A stretch of DNA of 64,000 nt from positions 1,302,001 through 1,366,000 of the forward strand of contig CAVVZB010000002.1 of NCBI GenBank assembly GCA_963752695.1. The letters run 5' to 3'. The notes under the pieces are model-generated. The model searched no databases. It saw only the letters and a program-made list of their open reading frames with translations, and was not told the DNA's origin. The stretch comes from Bog-113 sp963752695. GTDB taxonomy: Bacteria > Acidobacteriota > Terriglobia > Bryobacterales > Bryobacteraceae. Positions 44,922 to 52,950 of the stretch are shown piece by piece. Every line of letters begins with the position of its first letter. Position 1 is the stretch's first letter. The translations under genes were made by a program, and so were the position numbers.

Positions 44922-45584
44922 TTATGCTTCCTCCTCCGCACTGGTTAGCACCGGCCACTCCTGCTCCATGTCATAGCCGTTTGGATATCGCTTTGCGAAG
45001 CGGGCGGCGTCCCTCGCCAGCTCCCGGAGTCTCAGCTGAAGTTCCTCAATCGCTCGATTCAACGAACCTGGATCGAGTGTATTTTTCCCGTACATGGTCA
45101 GCAGGGTACGGATAAAATCCTCTTCGGGTGTGGCATCCCCAAAGTACCCCTCGATCGCGTCAAGTGCCCATCCTACGTCTTGTAGGTAAGTCTGGCGCAC
45201 CTTCATGACACGCTCAATCAAGCTCATGCGGCGCTTCCATTCGTCAGTCGCCGTGTCAACTCCCTCCTCCAGGGCCGCAACAAACTGCTCTGCGGCCGTA
45301 GCGTGATTGTCGCCAACGAAGATCGCATTCGGTTCCGAGCGGCCGAGCACGACGGCCACGCCGGTGAGCACGTTTCCGCCACGCGAGTTTGTCCACAACA
45401 GGATGTCTCGCAGGGTGAGGATTTGCAGCGTGTCGGCTGAAGGTTCCCACATGAGGAACTCTTCGATGCTGCTGCGGATGTCAGCGATAGCCGTATCCCG
45501 AAGTGCAACTTCGAGCTGTTCGGTTCTTTCCAGTGTTTCCGCCGTGTGCGACTGACCGGCGGGTGTTGCCGTAGTGGTGGACAT
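44922..45584 (-). CDS. unknown cassette protein (220 aa)
   Basis: No family recognised. Mostly helical and acidic: LERTEQLEVALRDTAIADIRSSIEEFL, LLWTNSRGGNVLTGVAVVLG, RRMSLIERVMKVRQTYLQDVGWAL, and an ELQLRLRELARDAARFAKRYPNG segment. GGGAGAAAA precedes ATG 45584. It is divergent from the HTH gene at 45713 across a dyad-rich region, which suggests regulated expression. Defence, lysogenic conversion or regulation are all possible; no motif decides. Confidence 0.65.
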   Translation of the reverse strand: MSTTTATPAGQSHTAETLERTEQLEVALRDTAIADIRSSIEEFLMWEPSADTLQILTLRDILLWTNSRGGNVLTGVAVVLGRSEPNAIFVGDNHATAAEQFVAALEEGVDTATDEWKRRMSLIERVMKVRQTYLQDVGWALDAIEGYFGDATPEEDFIRTLLTMYGKNTLDPGSLNRAIEELQLRLRELARDAARFAKRYPNGYDMEQEWPVLTSAEEEA

Positions 45585-45712
45585 GTTTTTCTCCCTTGGC
45601 GTTGATTAACGTGAATTAGCGTTCACTGACGTTAACGATACAACACTGAATAGCACACGTCAACGTGAAACTACGCTACTGCTCTTGAATTTCAGTACAG
45701 CGGAATGTAAAC
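45585..45712. promoter_or_regulatory. dyad-rich divergent control region
   Basis: Between the minus cassette and the plus HTH gene. It holds TTAACGT (45606-45612) and ACGTTAA (45629-45635), nested GTGAA (45611-45615)/TTCAC (45622-45626), a tight dyad CACGT-CA-ACGTG (45656-45667), and direct copies of AACGTGAA at 45608 and 45662. Likely operator sites, probably for the adjacent HTH protein. Confidence 0.6.
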
Positions 45713-45910
45713 ATGGGATCAATGAACGGGGAACTACTCACGGTTGAAGAGGCGGCGGCAAAACTAAAGCTCACGCCGGAGTCTGTCCGAAGGATGCTAC
45801 GACTAAAGCACCTGCCCGGCGTGAAGATCGGCGCGCGGCAATGGCGAGTGCCAGCGGATGCGCTGAAGGCCTTCATCGAGAAGGGAACGGCGGGCGGCGA
45901 GAAGCCGTGA
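45713..45910 (+). CDS. excisionase/AlpA-like HTH protein
   Basis: 65 residues forming one winged HTH: LLTVEEAAAKLKLTPESVRRML, then HLPGVKIGARQWRVPADALKAFI. ATG 45722 is an alternative start. It is divergent from the two-gene cassette and may repress or activate it. The 3' end overlaps the zinc-ribbon gene (GTGA). Confidence 0.82.
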   Translation: MGSMNGELLTVEEAAAKLKLTPESVRRMLRLKHLPGVKIGARQWRVPADALKAFIEKGTAGGEKP

Positions 45911-46086
45911 GCGTGCCGTTTTCCGAGCATCCGAAATACAACGGCGCGCATCCGTGTCCAAAATGCCAAGGACCTTCTCATTGGACGGCGCTCGATCCCG
46001 CTAAACGCACGATCAAAATCGAGTGTCCGGTTTGCGGGGAGTTCCAGACGAACTACGGCAACCCGGCTATGAGGTGGCCAAAGTAG
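45907..46086 (+). CDS. small zinc-ribbon protein (59 aa)
   Basis: GTG start in a GTGA overlap with the HTH gene. It contains CPKCQGPSHWTALD and, 20 residues on, CPVCGEF, a two-CxxC zinc ribbon. No named family. It may modulate the HTH protein or transcription. Confidence 0.62.
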   Translation: MSVPFSEHPKYNGAHPCPKCQGPSHWTALDPAKRTIKIECPVCGEFQTNYGNPAMRWPK

Positions 46087-46117
46087 TGAGAGTGAAGCAA
46101 CTGGAAACCGGAAAGAA

Positions 46118-46555
46118 ATGAGCGAACAGGATCAAGAAGCTCTGATTCGTAGGCTAATGGTCCACGGAAACGGAGCGATGGCGAAAAGGATCATCCTGGT
46201 TGTAGACGACGAGCCGCTGGTGCTGCATTATATTAGGCGAGTTCTTGAAGGTAGCGGCTATAACGTGCTTAGAGCGGCTGACGGGGAAGAAGCCCTAAGG
46301 TTATGCGAGCAGTTGGGCGACAAGTTGAGCATGGTTGTGTCTGATATAAGTATGCCAAGAATGGGCGGCCGCGAGTTCGCGAAATGCGTTGGTGCGCTTC
46401 CAAACCCTATACCCGTGGTTCTCATGTCCGGGTACACTAGTGGCGGACCCGTCTTGGACGGACTAAAAGAGGGCCGCGTTGACAGCCTTAGGTTTCTCAG
46501 GAAGCCGTTCCTCCCTAAAGATCTACTCGCGACAGTCTCAGAAGTTATCGGATAG
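46118..46555 (+). CDS. response regulator receiver protein carried by the element
   Basis: 145 residues: a short N-terminal extension of about 20, then a receiver domain. Acidic pocket Asp30-Asp31 (VVDDEP), phospho-acceptor Asp76 (VVSDISMP), switch Ser104 (MSGYT) and Lys129 (RKPF) are all intact. M21 (46178) is an alternative start. No output domain or kinase is near. It is the last gene before attR and so is cargo of the element. It resembles, at motif level, the chromosomal regulator at 10700-11101. Confidence 0.88.
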   Translation: MSEQDQEALIRRLMVHGNGAMAKRIILVVDDEPLVLHYIRRVLEGSGYNVLRAADGEEALRLCEQLGDKLSMVVSDISMPRMGGREFAKCVGALPNPIPVVLMSGYTSGGPVLDGLKEGRVDSLRFLRKPFLPKDLLATVSEVIG

Positions 46556-46569
46556 CGCGTATCCGCAAT

Positions 46570-46598
46570 GCTCCCTTCAGTCCCAAGGCCTTGGGAGC
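46570..46598 (+). terminator. hairpin with perfect 16-bp palindrome after the response regulator
   Basis: TCCCAAGGCCTTGGGA at 46581-46596 is a perfect palindrome. GCTCCC (46570-46575) can pair with GGGAGC (46593-46598) as an alternative. It lies 25 bases after the stop codon; terminator or protein-binding site. Confidence 0.5.
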
Positions 46599-46613
46599 GA
46601 AAGGTTCATTTCT

Positions 46614-46634
46614 GGTAGCAACGCTGGTAGCAAC
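46614..46634 (+). repeat. putative integrase arm-type sites, right pair
   Basis: GGTAGCAAC at 46614-46622 and 46626-46634, 12-bp step, same strand and step as the left pair; 105 bp inside attR. Confidence 0.55.
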
Positions 46635-46738
46635 CACGATGGAAGCGGGCGTATTTCAGTGGACGGAACGTAATGGCCAACCTGCTAACTCGTTGAATAA
46701 TAGACACCAGCATACGTAGTGGACGGTATTCCCGTTAA

Positions 46739-46783
46739 CTACGAACCAAAAGGTCGCATGTTCGAGTCATGCCGGGCGCACCA
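46739..46783 (+). repeat. attR, 45-bp direct repeat of tRNA-Arg 3' end
   Basis: Exact copy of 32621-32665. It contains no upstream tRNA half, so it is a recombination scar and not a functional tRNA. Confidence 0.97.
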
Positions 46784-46815
46784 AACTCGACCCCTCTTCA
46801 ACCATTCACACTTAA

Positions 46816-47249
46816 CGAAAGTACCGGCCCGGAAGTCGTTTCCTTAATGAACCCCACCCCAGACAGTCCATCCCAGTAATTCCGATCGAGAGCTGGGATG
46901 AGTTCCAGCAGTACTGTGAGGAACACTTCAGCAGAAGTTACGGGCGATGGATTTTTCGGGGGCAGTCCGACGCGAATTGGAACCTTTCCACGCGGCTTGA
47001 AAGAATGCTCCAAACGGCGCTTCGGAACGTCGCTGGAGGCTACCCTGTTCCGTCAGGAATTGATGGAGTAAGGTTGAGCTTGAGCTCGTACGCGATAGGC
47101 TAGAGCTGTTGTTCGTTAAGGCCTTCAAATCACGAGCGGCGATGCTGCTGAAAAAGCGGCTTCCAGACGGTCCACTGACTTTGCTGTCTTTAATCAACAT
47201 CGGGGATATCCCACCCGTCTCCTTGATTTCACGACGTCTCCTTACATAA
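46816..47249 (+). pseudogene. FRG-domain gene remnant
   Basis: From 46816 the frame reads WDEFQQYCEEHFSR, then RWIFRGQSDANWNLSTRLERML, the signature start of an FRG domain, up to TAG at 47101. Similarity resumes in the +2 frame (VELELVRDRLELLFVKAFKS, AAMLLKKRLP) until TAA at 47247. No start codon is present, the frame is broken near 47060-47080, and the MQHxGxPTRLLDW part is missing. FRG proteins are often linked to defence islands. It lies 33 bases outside attR. Confidence 0.75.
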
Positions 47250-47769
47250 CCCTTGACTTTGCTACCGGCCCAAGTTTCTGTAACCCCGAGGGAACTATAC
47301 CCTCTGCACTTTTGTTACGCCCGTTCACCCACACGTTCCGTGATCGATGCTGTCCACACTTTCAGCAAGATTGGCGATGGCAAATGGCTAGCGGCGCTAA
47401 AGGGAATGGAAAGGCTCAATTGGCTAGGCTAAAGTGCGACTTTCTTGGTGCAACCCTGGTAACAACCCAAACTATGTCTGCTGCATCCCCACCTTGATTT
47501 CGATACCGCCCGATACGTAGATCGCCTGCTCCAACACTCTCGTATCCGCCAGCGCTTTCAAAGGCAACAGTCCGCTTGGACGCGAACTCATTCACCAGCA
47601 CGCCATGGTTGCGCAGCCAGTGCCGGCAGGCAGTCGATCGCGCTTAGCTTCCGGTTCAGTGTGTCGCTATTGATTACGTGTAAGGCTGCGCAATTCTCTG
47701 GACCGTGGAGGCGACTGCAGGCATCAATGCGAATAAAGCAACGACGAATTATTGATGACCAAACAGCCC
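47250..47769. other. 520-base stretch without a gene
   Basis: No supported gene. At 47447-47466 is a degraded version of the arm-type pair (GGTGCAAC, then GGTAACAAC). The rest resembles nothing I recognise. Confidence 0.5.
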
Positions 47770-49149
47770 TTAGATAAATAACTCGTGAATCGGTTGAATG
47801 CCCCGCTCTACCAGCGGTATCGGACGGCCTTGCACTCCCGGGAGCTCGAGTTCCAGCGGAATTCCCAAGCCATGATAGATCGTCGCCGCTACTTCGCCGG
47901 GCGAGACTGGCCGGTCCTTGGGCGCTCCAGCTATTTCGTCCGAAGCGCCGACAACTTGGCCGCCCTTGACACCGCCACCGGCCATCATGATAGTCCAGCA
48001 TTGGGGCCAATGATCTCGACCGCCCGCGGCATTCACCTTCGGAGTCCGCCCAAACTCGCCTAAAGAGACCACCATCGTATCCGTCAACAGTCCGCGCTGG
48101 GACAAGTCTTCCAGAAGTGCGCTGTAAGCCATGTCATACATTGGACCTACTAAGTCACGATAACAAGAGATCGGGCTGAAGGGCTTCGATCCATGAATGT
48201 CCCAAGTGATTTCGTCGAAGACTGTTTCAAACATATTCACGGTCACAAACCGAACGCCCGCTTCGATCATTCTGCGCGCCAGTAAACAACTCTGGCCGAA
48301 CCGGTTGTATCCGTACTTCTCGCGTACACTGTCAGGCTCTTTTCGTAGCTCGAAAGCCTCGCGCGCTTTCTCCGAAGACATTAGCGTATAGGCCGAATGG
48401 AAGGTGGAATCGAACAGTCTGGCGTCCTGCGAAGTCTCGAACTTAGAAACCGAGTGATCCACCATCTCCCGCCAGTTCTTCCGGCGATCCACGCGAAGCG
48501 CTGTCAAGTAATCCGCCGGCAGCATGTCCGGAACCTTGAAGTTCGGATGTAAGGGATCAGCATTCAGGACAAAAGGATCGAAGGCCTTACCCAGGAACCC
48601 GGCCGACTGCCCGTGTGGCAGGTCTCCACCAGTGTTTCCGATGGGATGCGGCAGCAGGACGTGCGGCGGAACATCGCCCTTCGAACCTTTGAGCTTGGAC
48701 ACCACACAGCCGATATGTGGGTACTCCACACCACCTTGAAACAGCCGCCCGGTCTGCATCATTTGGTGACCGGTGTCATGCACGGCGGCGGCCGTGTGAT
48801 AACAGGACCTGATCAGGGCATACTTGTCCGCGTGTCTTGCCATTCGCGGAAAGTTTTCAGAGATCCGAATGCCAGCCACGTTGGTGTTGATTGCTTTGTA
48901 CGGCCCGCGAATCTCAGCGGGAGCATCCGGCTTCGGGTCCCAGGTGTCGAGCTGCGACGGCCCGCCGACAAGAAAGAGCATAATGCAATTCTTGTCCGTC
49001 TTTGCCGGGTCGGTCGCTCCAAGCGCTTGCATCGCGAGCACGTCGCTCAGCCCTAGGCCCAAAAACGATAATGCGCCCGCGTGCAAGAAATCGCGCCGTC
49101 GAAGGCCATCGCAAAACTCTACTGGGTGGTCGGCATCCAGGCGAAACAT
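47770..49149 (-). CDS. DUF1501 (sulfatase-like) secreted protein
   Basis: 459 residues. The N-terminus CDGLRRRDFLHAGALSFLGLGL is a twin-arginine signal. The DUF1501 pattern follows: NCIMLFLVGGPSQLDTWDPKP, IRISENFPRMARHADKYALIRS, HDTGHQMMQTG, NRFGQSCLLARRMIEAGVRFVTV and VVSLGEFGRTPKVN...GRDHWP. The family has an alkaline-phosphatase-superfamily fold; substrate unknown. ATG 49149 has AAAGGAG upstream. It lies downstream of a TonB-dependent receptor on the same strand; in planctomycetes and acidobacteria such genes commonly pair with DUF1800/DUF1549 partners, absent here. Confidence 0.9.
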   Translation of the reverse strand: MFRLDADHPVEFCDGLRRRDFLHAGALSFLGLGLSDVLAMQALGATDPAKTDKNCIMLFLVGGPSQLDTWDPKPDAPAEIRGPYKAINTNVAGIRISENFPRMARHADKYALIRSCYHTAAAVHDTGHQMMQTGRLFQGGVEYPHIGCVVSKLKGSKGDVPPHVLLPHPIGNTGGDLPHGQSAGFLGKAFDPFVLNADPLHPNFKVPDMLPADYLTALRVDRRKNWREMVDHSVSKFETSQDARLFDSTFHSAYTLMSSEKAREAFELRKEPDSVREKYGYNRFGQSCLLARRMIEAGVRFVTVNMFETVFDEITWDIHGSKPFSPISCYRDLVGPMYDMAYSALLEDLSQRGLLTDTMVVSLGEFGRTPKVNAAGGRDHWPQCWTIMMAGGGVKGGQVVGASDEIAGAPKDRPVSPGEVAATIYHGLGIPLELELPGVQGRPIPLVERGIQPIHELFI

Positions 49150-49283
49150 AGCGCGATGCTCCTTTATGTAATTCCCAGAGTCTATAAGAGTGCTGCGGGA
49201 GATGCAACGGCGGGAGAACAAGAAGGGAAGCCAATGCTGGGGACTCCGGCCAGCGCGACAGAAGTCCCCTTTTCACGCGGACT

Positions 49284-52200
49284 TTAGAACTCGTATTTCA
49301 GCTGAAGTTGAATTCGCCTTGGTCCCATGATTGTCGCCGCGGGATTTAGCCGCCCAAAATTGGGATCGTTCGGGTTCAAGTTCACCGCATTCCGTATGTC
49401 AAAGATATGCCGGTTGAATGCATCGAGTAAACTTACTTGCAACAGAATATCGGAATGCTCTGTCAGATATGTCCGCTTCAAGAAGTTGAAATCCTCACTC
49501 TTATAAAACAAGCTGCGTACCTGGCTGATGGTGCGAGACATGTCACCAAATTCATAACCGCCACCTGCCGCGATTCGGTCCGGAGCGTTGGGGTCTGAAA
49601 ACGCCTTGTTGTTTAGGATCACGACATTGGCAGGGTTGTAATTTCCGCTCAAGAACGCCTGGGTAAAGAACGGCTGACCCTGAACCTGATTGAAGCGGAT
49701 GTTCCCATAAGTGGGCGCACTGGTTGCACAACAGAAAGAGAACGGCTGGCCGCTGTGATACGTATGAATTCCACTGACAGACCACCCACCAAGCGCCGCG
49801 TTTACAAAACCTCCATGGTCGAGGAACTTCTTCCCCTTACCGACCGGAAGTTCATAGATATAGCTCAGCACCAAGTTCTGGGGAATGTCCTGATTGCTAA
49901 CTGACTTCTCGCCTTTCAGATTGAAAGGATTCTGCGCACTCCCACCGCCTGCCAGCGTTGCGAAGTACGGCAGAGCGCTATCCGCATCGGTCATCGTCTT
50001 CGACCAAGTATACGAAGCAAGCAAGTTCAATCCATTATGAAACCTGCGACGCAGTGAAGCTTCCAGCGCATGATAGGTGGACTGCCCTAAGTTCTCCAAG
50101 CAGCAATCGGTGTTCAGAACGTAGAACTGCGGGTACGGTTGGATAGCCTGTGAAACCGGACGGTCCGTAGGAAATGAACCGTACGGAAGTCCATAGCCCG
50201 CCGCCTGTGCTTGGGAAGAACCGATTGGCGCATTCAGGAGATTCCCCAAAGCGAGGTCGTTCACCGGCACCCGGTTGATTGGGTCGAAGCTAGATCTTAG
50301 GTGGGTCGAATGCTGTCCCACATATGCGACATCCAGGATCAGATCGGTCGCCAGTTGTTGTTGAATCTCGAAGCTCCAGTTCTGCACCATGGCCGGCCGG
50401 TTATAAGACGGATCGATGTAAGCGTTAGCCGGATTACCTGCCAAGTTCGCTTGTGCTGGATCTAGGTTCGGGGGCGCGGAGTACGCTGGAAAGCCGGATG
50501 CGATGTTAAAGGCCGGAGTGAATCCATTCGGACTGCTCACGACCGGGTTTGCTTGAAATCCCGTGAGCAGATCGGCGCCGAAGTCACCGTAGGTTAGGGC
50601 GCCATAAAGAATGCCATAGCCGCCTCGAACCACCGTCTTCCCGCCTGAAAATCCCGGAGCCCACGCAAAGCCAACACGCGGACCGAAGTCTTTGTGATAG
50701 GCGTTGGTCCAAGCCTCGTCCACATGGCCGTTCCGCCCCGGTCCATTGCCTGCAAAAACAAGTGCCCCAGGAATGCCGCCCGCAGCTGGGTTGGGCGCTG
50801 TCAGACTAATATTGGATGAGTTTCCATGCACCTCGTAGCGCGGAGCATCCACATCCCAACGTAAACCAACGTTTAGAGTTAGCGTTTTCGAAATCTTGTA
50901 GCTGTCTTGAACAAAGAGCGCATAGTAATGCGAACGCCACTGAGGCTGGCTGGCCACATTTACCAGGTTCGCATTGTCTACTTCACCCAGGAGAGCGCTT
51001 GCTAGCCCGTTCCCACTCTGCTGGTTGGTGAGCAGCGTGGCCGCCGTTTCAGCTCGCGCAAAGTTGAAACTGCCAGTGCTATTGTTTTGGCTTCCAGGCT
51101 CAAAGATCTGGTAGCGATAGTCGAATCCAAGCCGAATGTTGTGCTTCCCTCGGAACCAGTCAAGGGTGTCGTTGATCCGGTATCCGTAATCGATTGTGTC
51201 GTTATTGACATTATCACCAATCCCGCTGATCTGGCTCTCGCCAACGCTAATGCTGGGAAACGTGGTTCCGCCCGGAACACCTGTAATCCCGAGCAGTTGA
51301 TCGTAACTGGCGCCGTTTCCTAACCGCACGCCTGCTCCGATGTTCTTGCTGTTCGTACGATTGAAACCGAGGTTCAGATGATCGAGGATAGTCGGCGAGA
51401 TCGTATAGTCATTCCCGAAGCGCAAATAATGAGTAAAAAAGTCTTGTGCCCTTCCCGATCCAGCAACGTTCGCGAAGAAAGGATTTGTCGAGTCCCGGAC
51501 GTTATCACGGGACGTATAAGTGAAGTACGCTTTATCGTTCTGGCCCAGATTCTGGTCGATGCGGATCGTCATCGTTGTATCAAGAAGCGGGAAACTGAAC
51601 GGAAACGTGTAGTTGTTAGTAGGGCTTCCGTTTAAAGGGTCAGGGTAAAACGAGACGAGCTTTTGTCCGAATGGCGTAATGCGAGAACTGGGAACTGCGT
51701 TCTTCCCCGTCTCGGTCAGAAAGGAGGTGCGGCATGGCGAGCCATTTACCGTCTGCGTGGTTGCGGGATCGAAGATCTCGCCAAAATAGATCGGCGCGCC
51801 GTTCTCGCAGGGATTGTGGCCGATGATGTTCGTGGTGTCGAGCGTGCTTGAAAAGTCACCGGACTTCTGGGCCGCGGTCGGGACAGTCGTGGTGGATGCA
51901 CCACCCTGATTCTGGCGATATTGCTCCCAAGAGAATAAGAAGAAGCTACGGTTCTTGCCGTTGTATAACTTCGGGATCCACACCGGACCACTGAGTACAC
52001 CACCATAATCATTCTGTTTATCTAACGCCCTGGGCAGTCCCAGGTAGTTGTTGTACCAGGAATTCGCGTCCAGGTCCTCGTTCCGAAACAGATCGTAAGC
52101 TGTCCCGTGAAATCGGTTACCCCCACCCTTGGTGTTGAATATCTCGACGCCGCCGGTGGTGCGCCCGTACTCTGCAGGCATAGTCGATGTCTCGACACGA

Positions 52201-52913
52201 AACTCGCCAAGCGCTTCCACCGACGGCGCGGCCTCGTCGAACGATGAGCCGTTTTCCGAACGATAAATACTTGCCCCGTCTAGAAGAATCTCCGTGCCGT
52301 AGTTCTGGCCACCGCTGATCTTCGATTCGAAAGGACCGCCGGTTGTCGCCCCGTTCGATCCGCCGCCGTTGGTTCCGGGCCCAACTGTTCCCGGCGTAAG
52401 AAATACAAAAGCTTCGGGTGAACGCATTGCCTGAACCGTGCTGCCCAGAGCTAGCGGGAGATCCAGCACCTGCTTCGTCGTTACCACTGAACCGATGTCG
52501 GACGTCTCCGCCTCGACCGAAGGCGCGTCGCCCAGCACTTCGACCGTCTGAGTCAGGTTCCCCGTCTGCAGCGTGATATTTACCGAACTCGTGGTGCTTA
52601 CTTGAACCACGACTCCCGTGATCTGCGATGGCGCAAATCCGGTCGCGGTAGTCGTTACGTTATAAGTTCCGGTCCGAAGGTTCGGCAAGGTATACGCGCC
52701 GGCGCTGCTCGACACAGTGTCATATGTTGATCCGGACGCTAGCTCTTGAGCCGTGATCTTTGCGCCCGGGACCAAGGCTCCGCTTGGGTCCTGGACGTTC
52801 CCGGCCATCGAACCCTGGCCGGATTGCGACCACGCTGCTTGAGGTGTTAGCAGCAGCACCGAAGCCAGGAATAGCGCTGCCGCGATCGAACTTCGTTCAG
52901 ACTTACGTTTCAT
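49284..52913 (-). CDS. TonB-dependent receptor with N-terminal carboxypeptidase-regulatory-like domain (Oar type)
   Basis: Outer-membrane protein of about 1209 residues. Signal peptide (AAALFLASVLLLTPQAAWSQ), then a CarboxypepD_reg-like domain (GSMAGNVQDPSGALVPGAKI...AGAYTLPNLRTGTYNVTTTA, about 30-115), a plug region (VVTTKQVLDLPLALG..., ILLDGASIY) and a long beta-barrel ending in an aromatic C-terminal residue (IQLQLKYEF). This is the acidobacterial Oar-like group. ATG 52913 has AAGGGG upstream; the frame is open 9 codons further. The substrate is unknown; neighbouring TPR and CRTAC1 genes are typical company. Confidence 0.92.
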   Translation of the reverse strand: MKRKSERSSIAAALFLASVLLLTPQAAWSQSGQGSMAGNVQDPSGALVPGAKITAQELASGSTYDTVSSSAGAYTLPNLRTGTYNVTTTATGFAPSQITGVVVQVSTTSSVNITLQTGNLTQTVEVLGDAPSVEAETSDIGSVVTTKQVLDLPLALGSTVQAMRSPEAFVFLTPGTVGPGTNGGGSNGATTGGPFESKISGGQNYGTEILLDGASIYRSENGSSFDEAAPSVEALGEFRVETSTMPAEYGRTTGGVEIFNTKGGGNRFHGTAYDLFRNEDLDANSWYNNYLGLPRALDKQNDYGGVLSGPVWIPKLYNGKNRSFFLFSWEQYRQNQGGASTTTVPTAAQKSGDFSSTLDTTNIIGHNPCENGAPIYFGEIFDPATTQTVNGSPCRTSFLTETGKNAVPSSRITPFGQKLVSFYPDPLNGSPTNNYTFPFSFPLLDTTMTIRIDQNLGQNDKAYFTYTSRDNVRDSTNPFFANVAGSGRAQDFFTHYLRFGNDYTISPTILDHLNLGFNRTNSKNIGAGVRLGNGASYDQLLGITGVPGGTTFPSISVGESQISGIGDNVNNDTIDYGYRINDTLDWFRGKHNIRLGFDYRYQIFEPGSQNNSTGSFNFARAETAATLLTNQQSGNGLASALLGEVDNANLVNVASQPQWRSHYYALFVQDSYKISKTLTLNVGLRWDVDAPRYEVHGNSSNISLTAPNPAAGGIPGALVFAGNGPGRNGHVDEAWTNAYHKDFGPRVGFAWAPGFSGGKTVVRGGYGILYGALTYGDFGADLLTGFQANPVVSSPNGFTPAFNIASGFPAYSAPPNLDPAQANLAGNPANAYIDPSYNRPAMVQNWSFEIQQQLATDLILDVAYVGQHSTHLRSSFDPINRVPVNDLALGNLLNAPIGSSQAQAAGYGLPYGSFPTDRPVSQAIQPYPQFYVLNTDCCLENLGQSTYHALEASLRRRFHNGLNLLASYTWSKTMTDADSALPYFATLAGGGSAQNPFNLKGEKSVSNQDIPQNLVLSYIYELPVGKGKKFLDHGGFVNAALGGWSVSGIHTYHSGQPFSFCCATSAPTYGNIRFNQVQGQPFFTQAFLSGNYNPANVVILNNKAFSDPNAPDRIAAGGGYEFGDMSRTISQVRSLFYKSEDFNFLKRTYLTEHSDILLQVSLLDAFNRHIFDIRNAVNLNPNDPNFGRLNPAATIMGPRRIQLQLKYEF

Positions 52914-52950
52914 CTTGTCGTATCCCCTTTGACCGCACACTTACACCGGC

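Noticed and set aside
46739..46783. Second tRNA-Arg gene
   Set aside because: Only the 3' 45 bases are present; it is attR.
47588..48010. Minus-strand frame overlapping the DUF1501 3' end
   Set aside because: Basic, low-complexity shadow in another frame of the DUF1501 gene.
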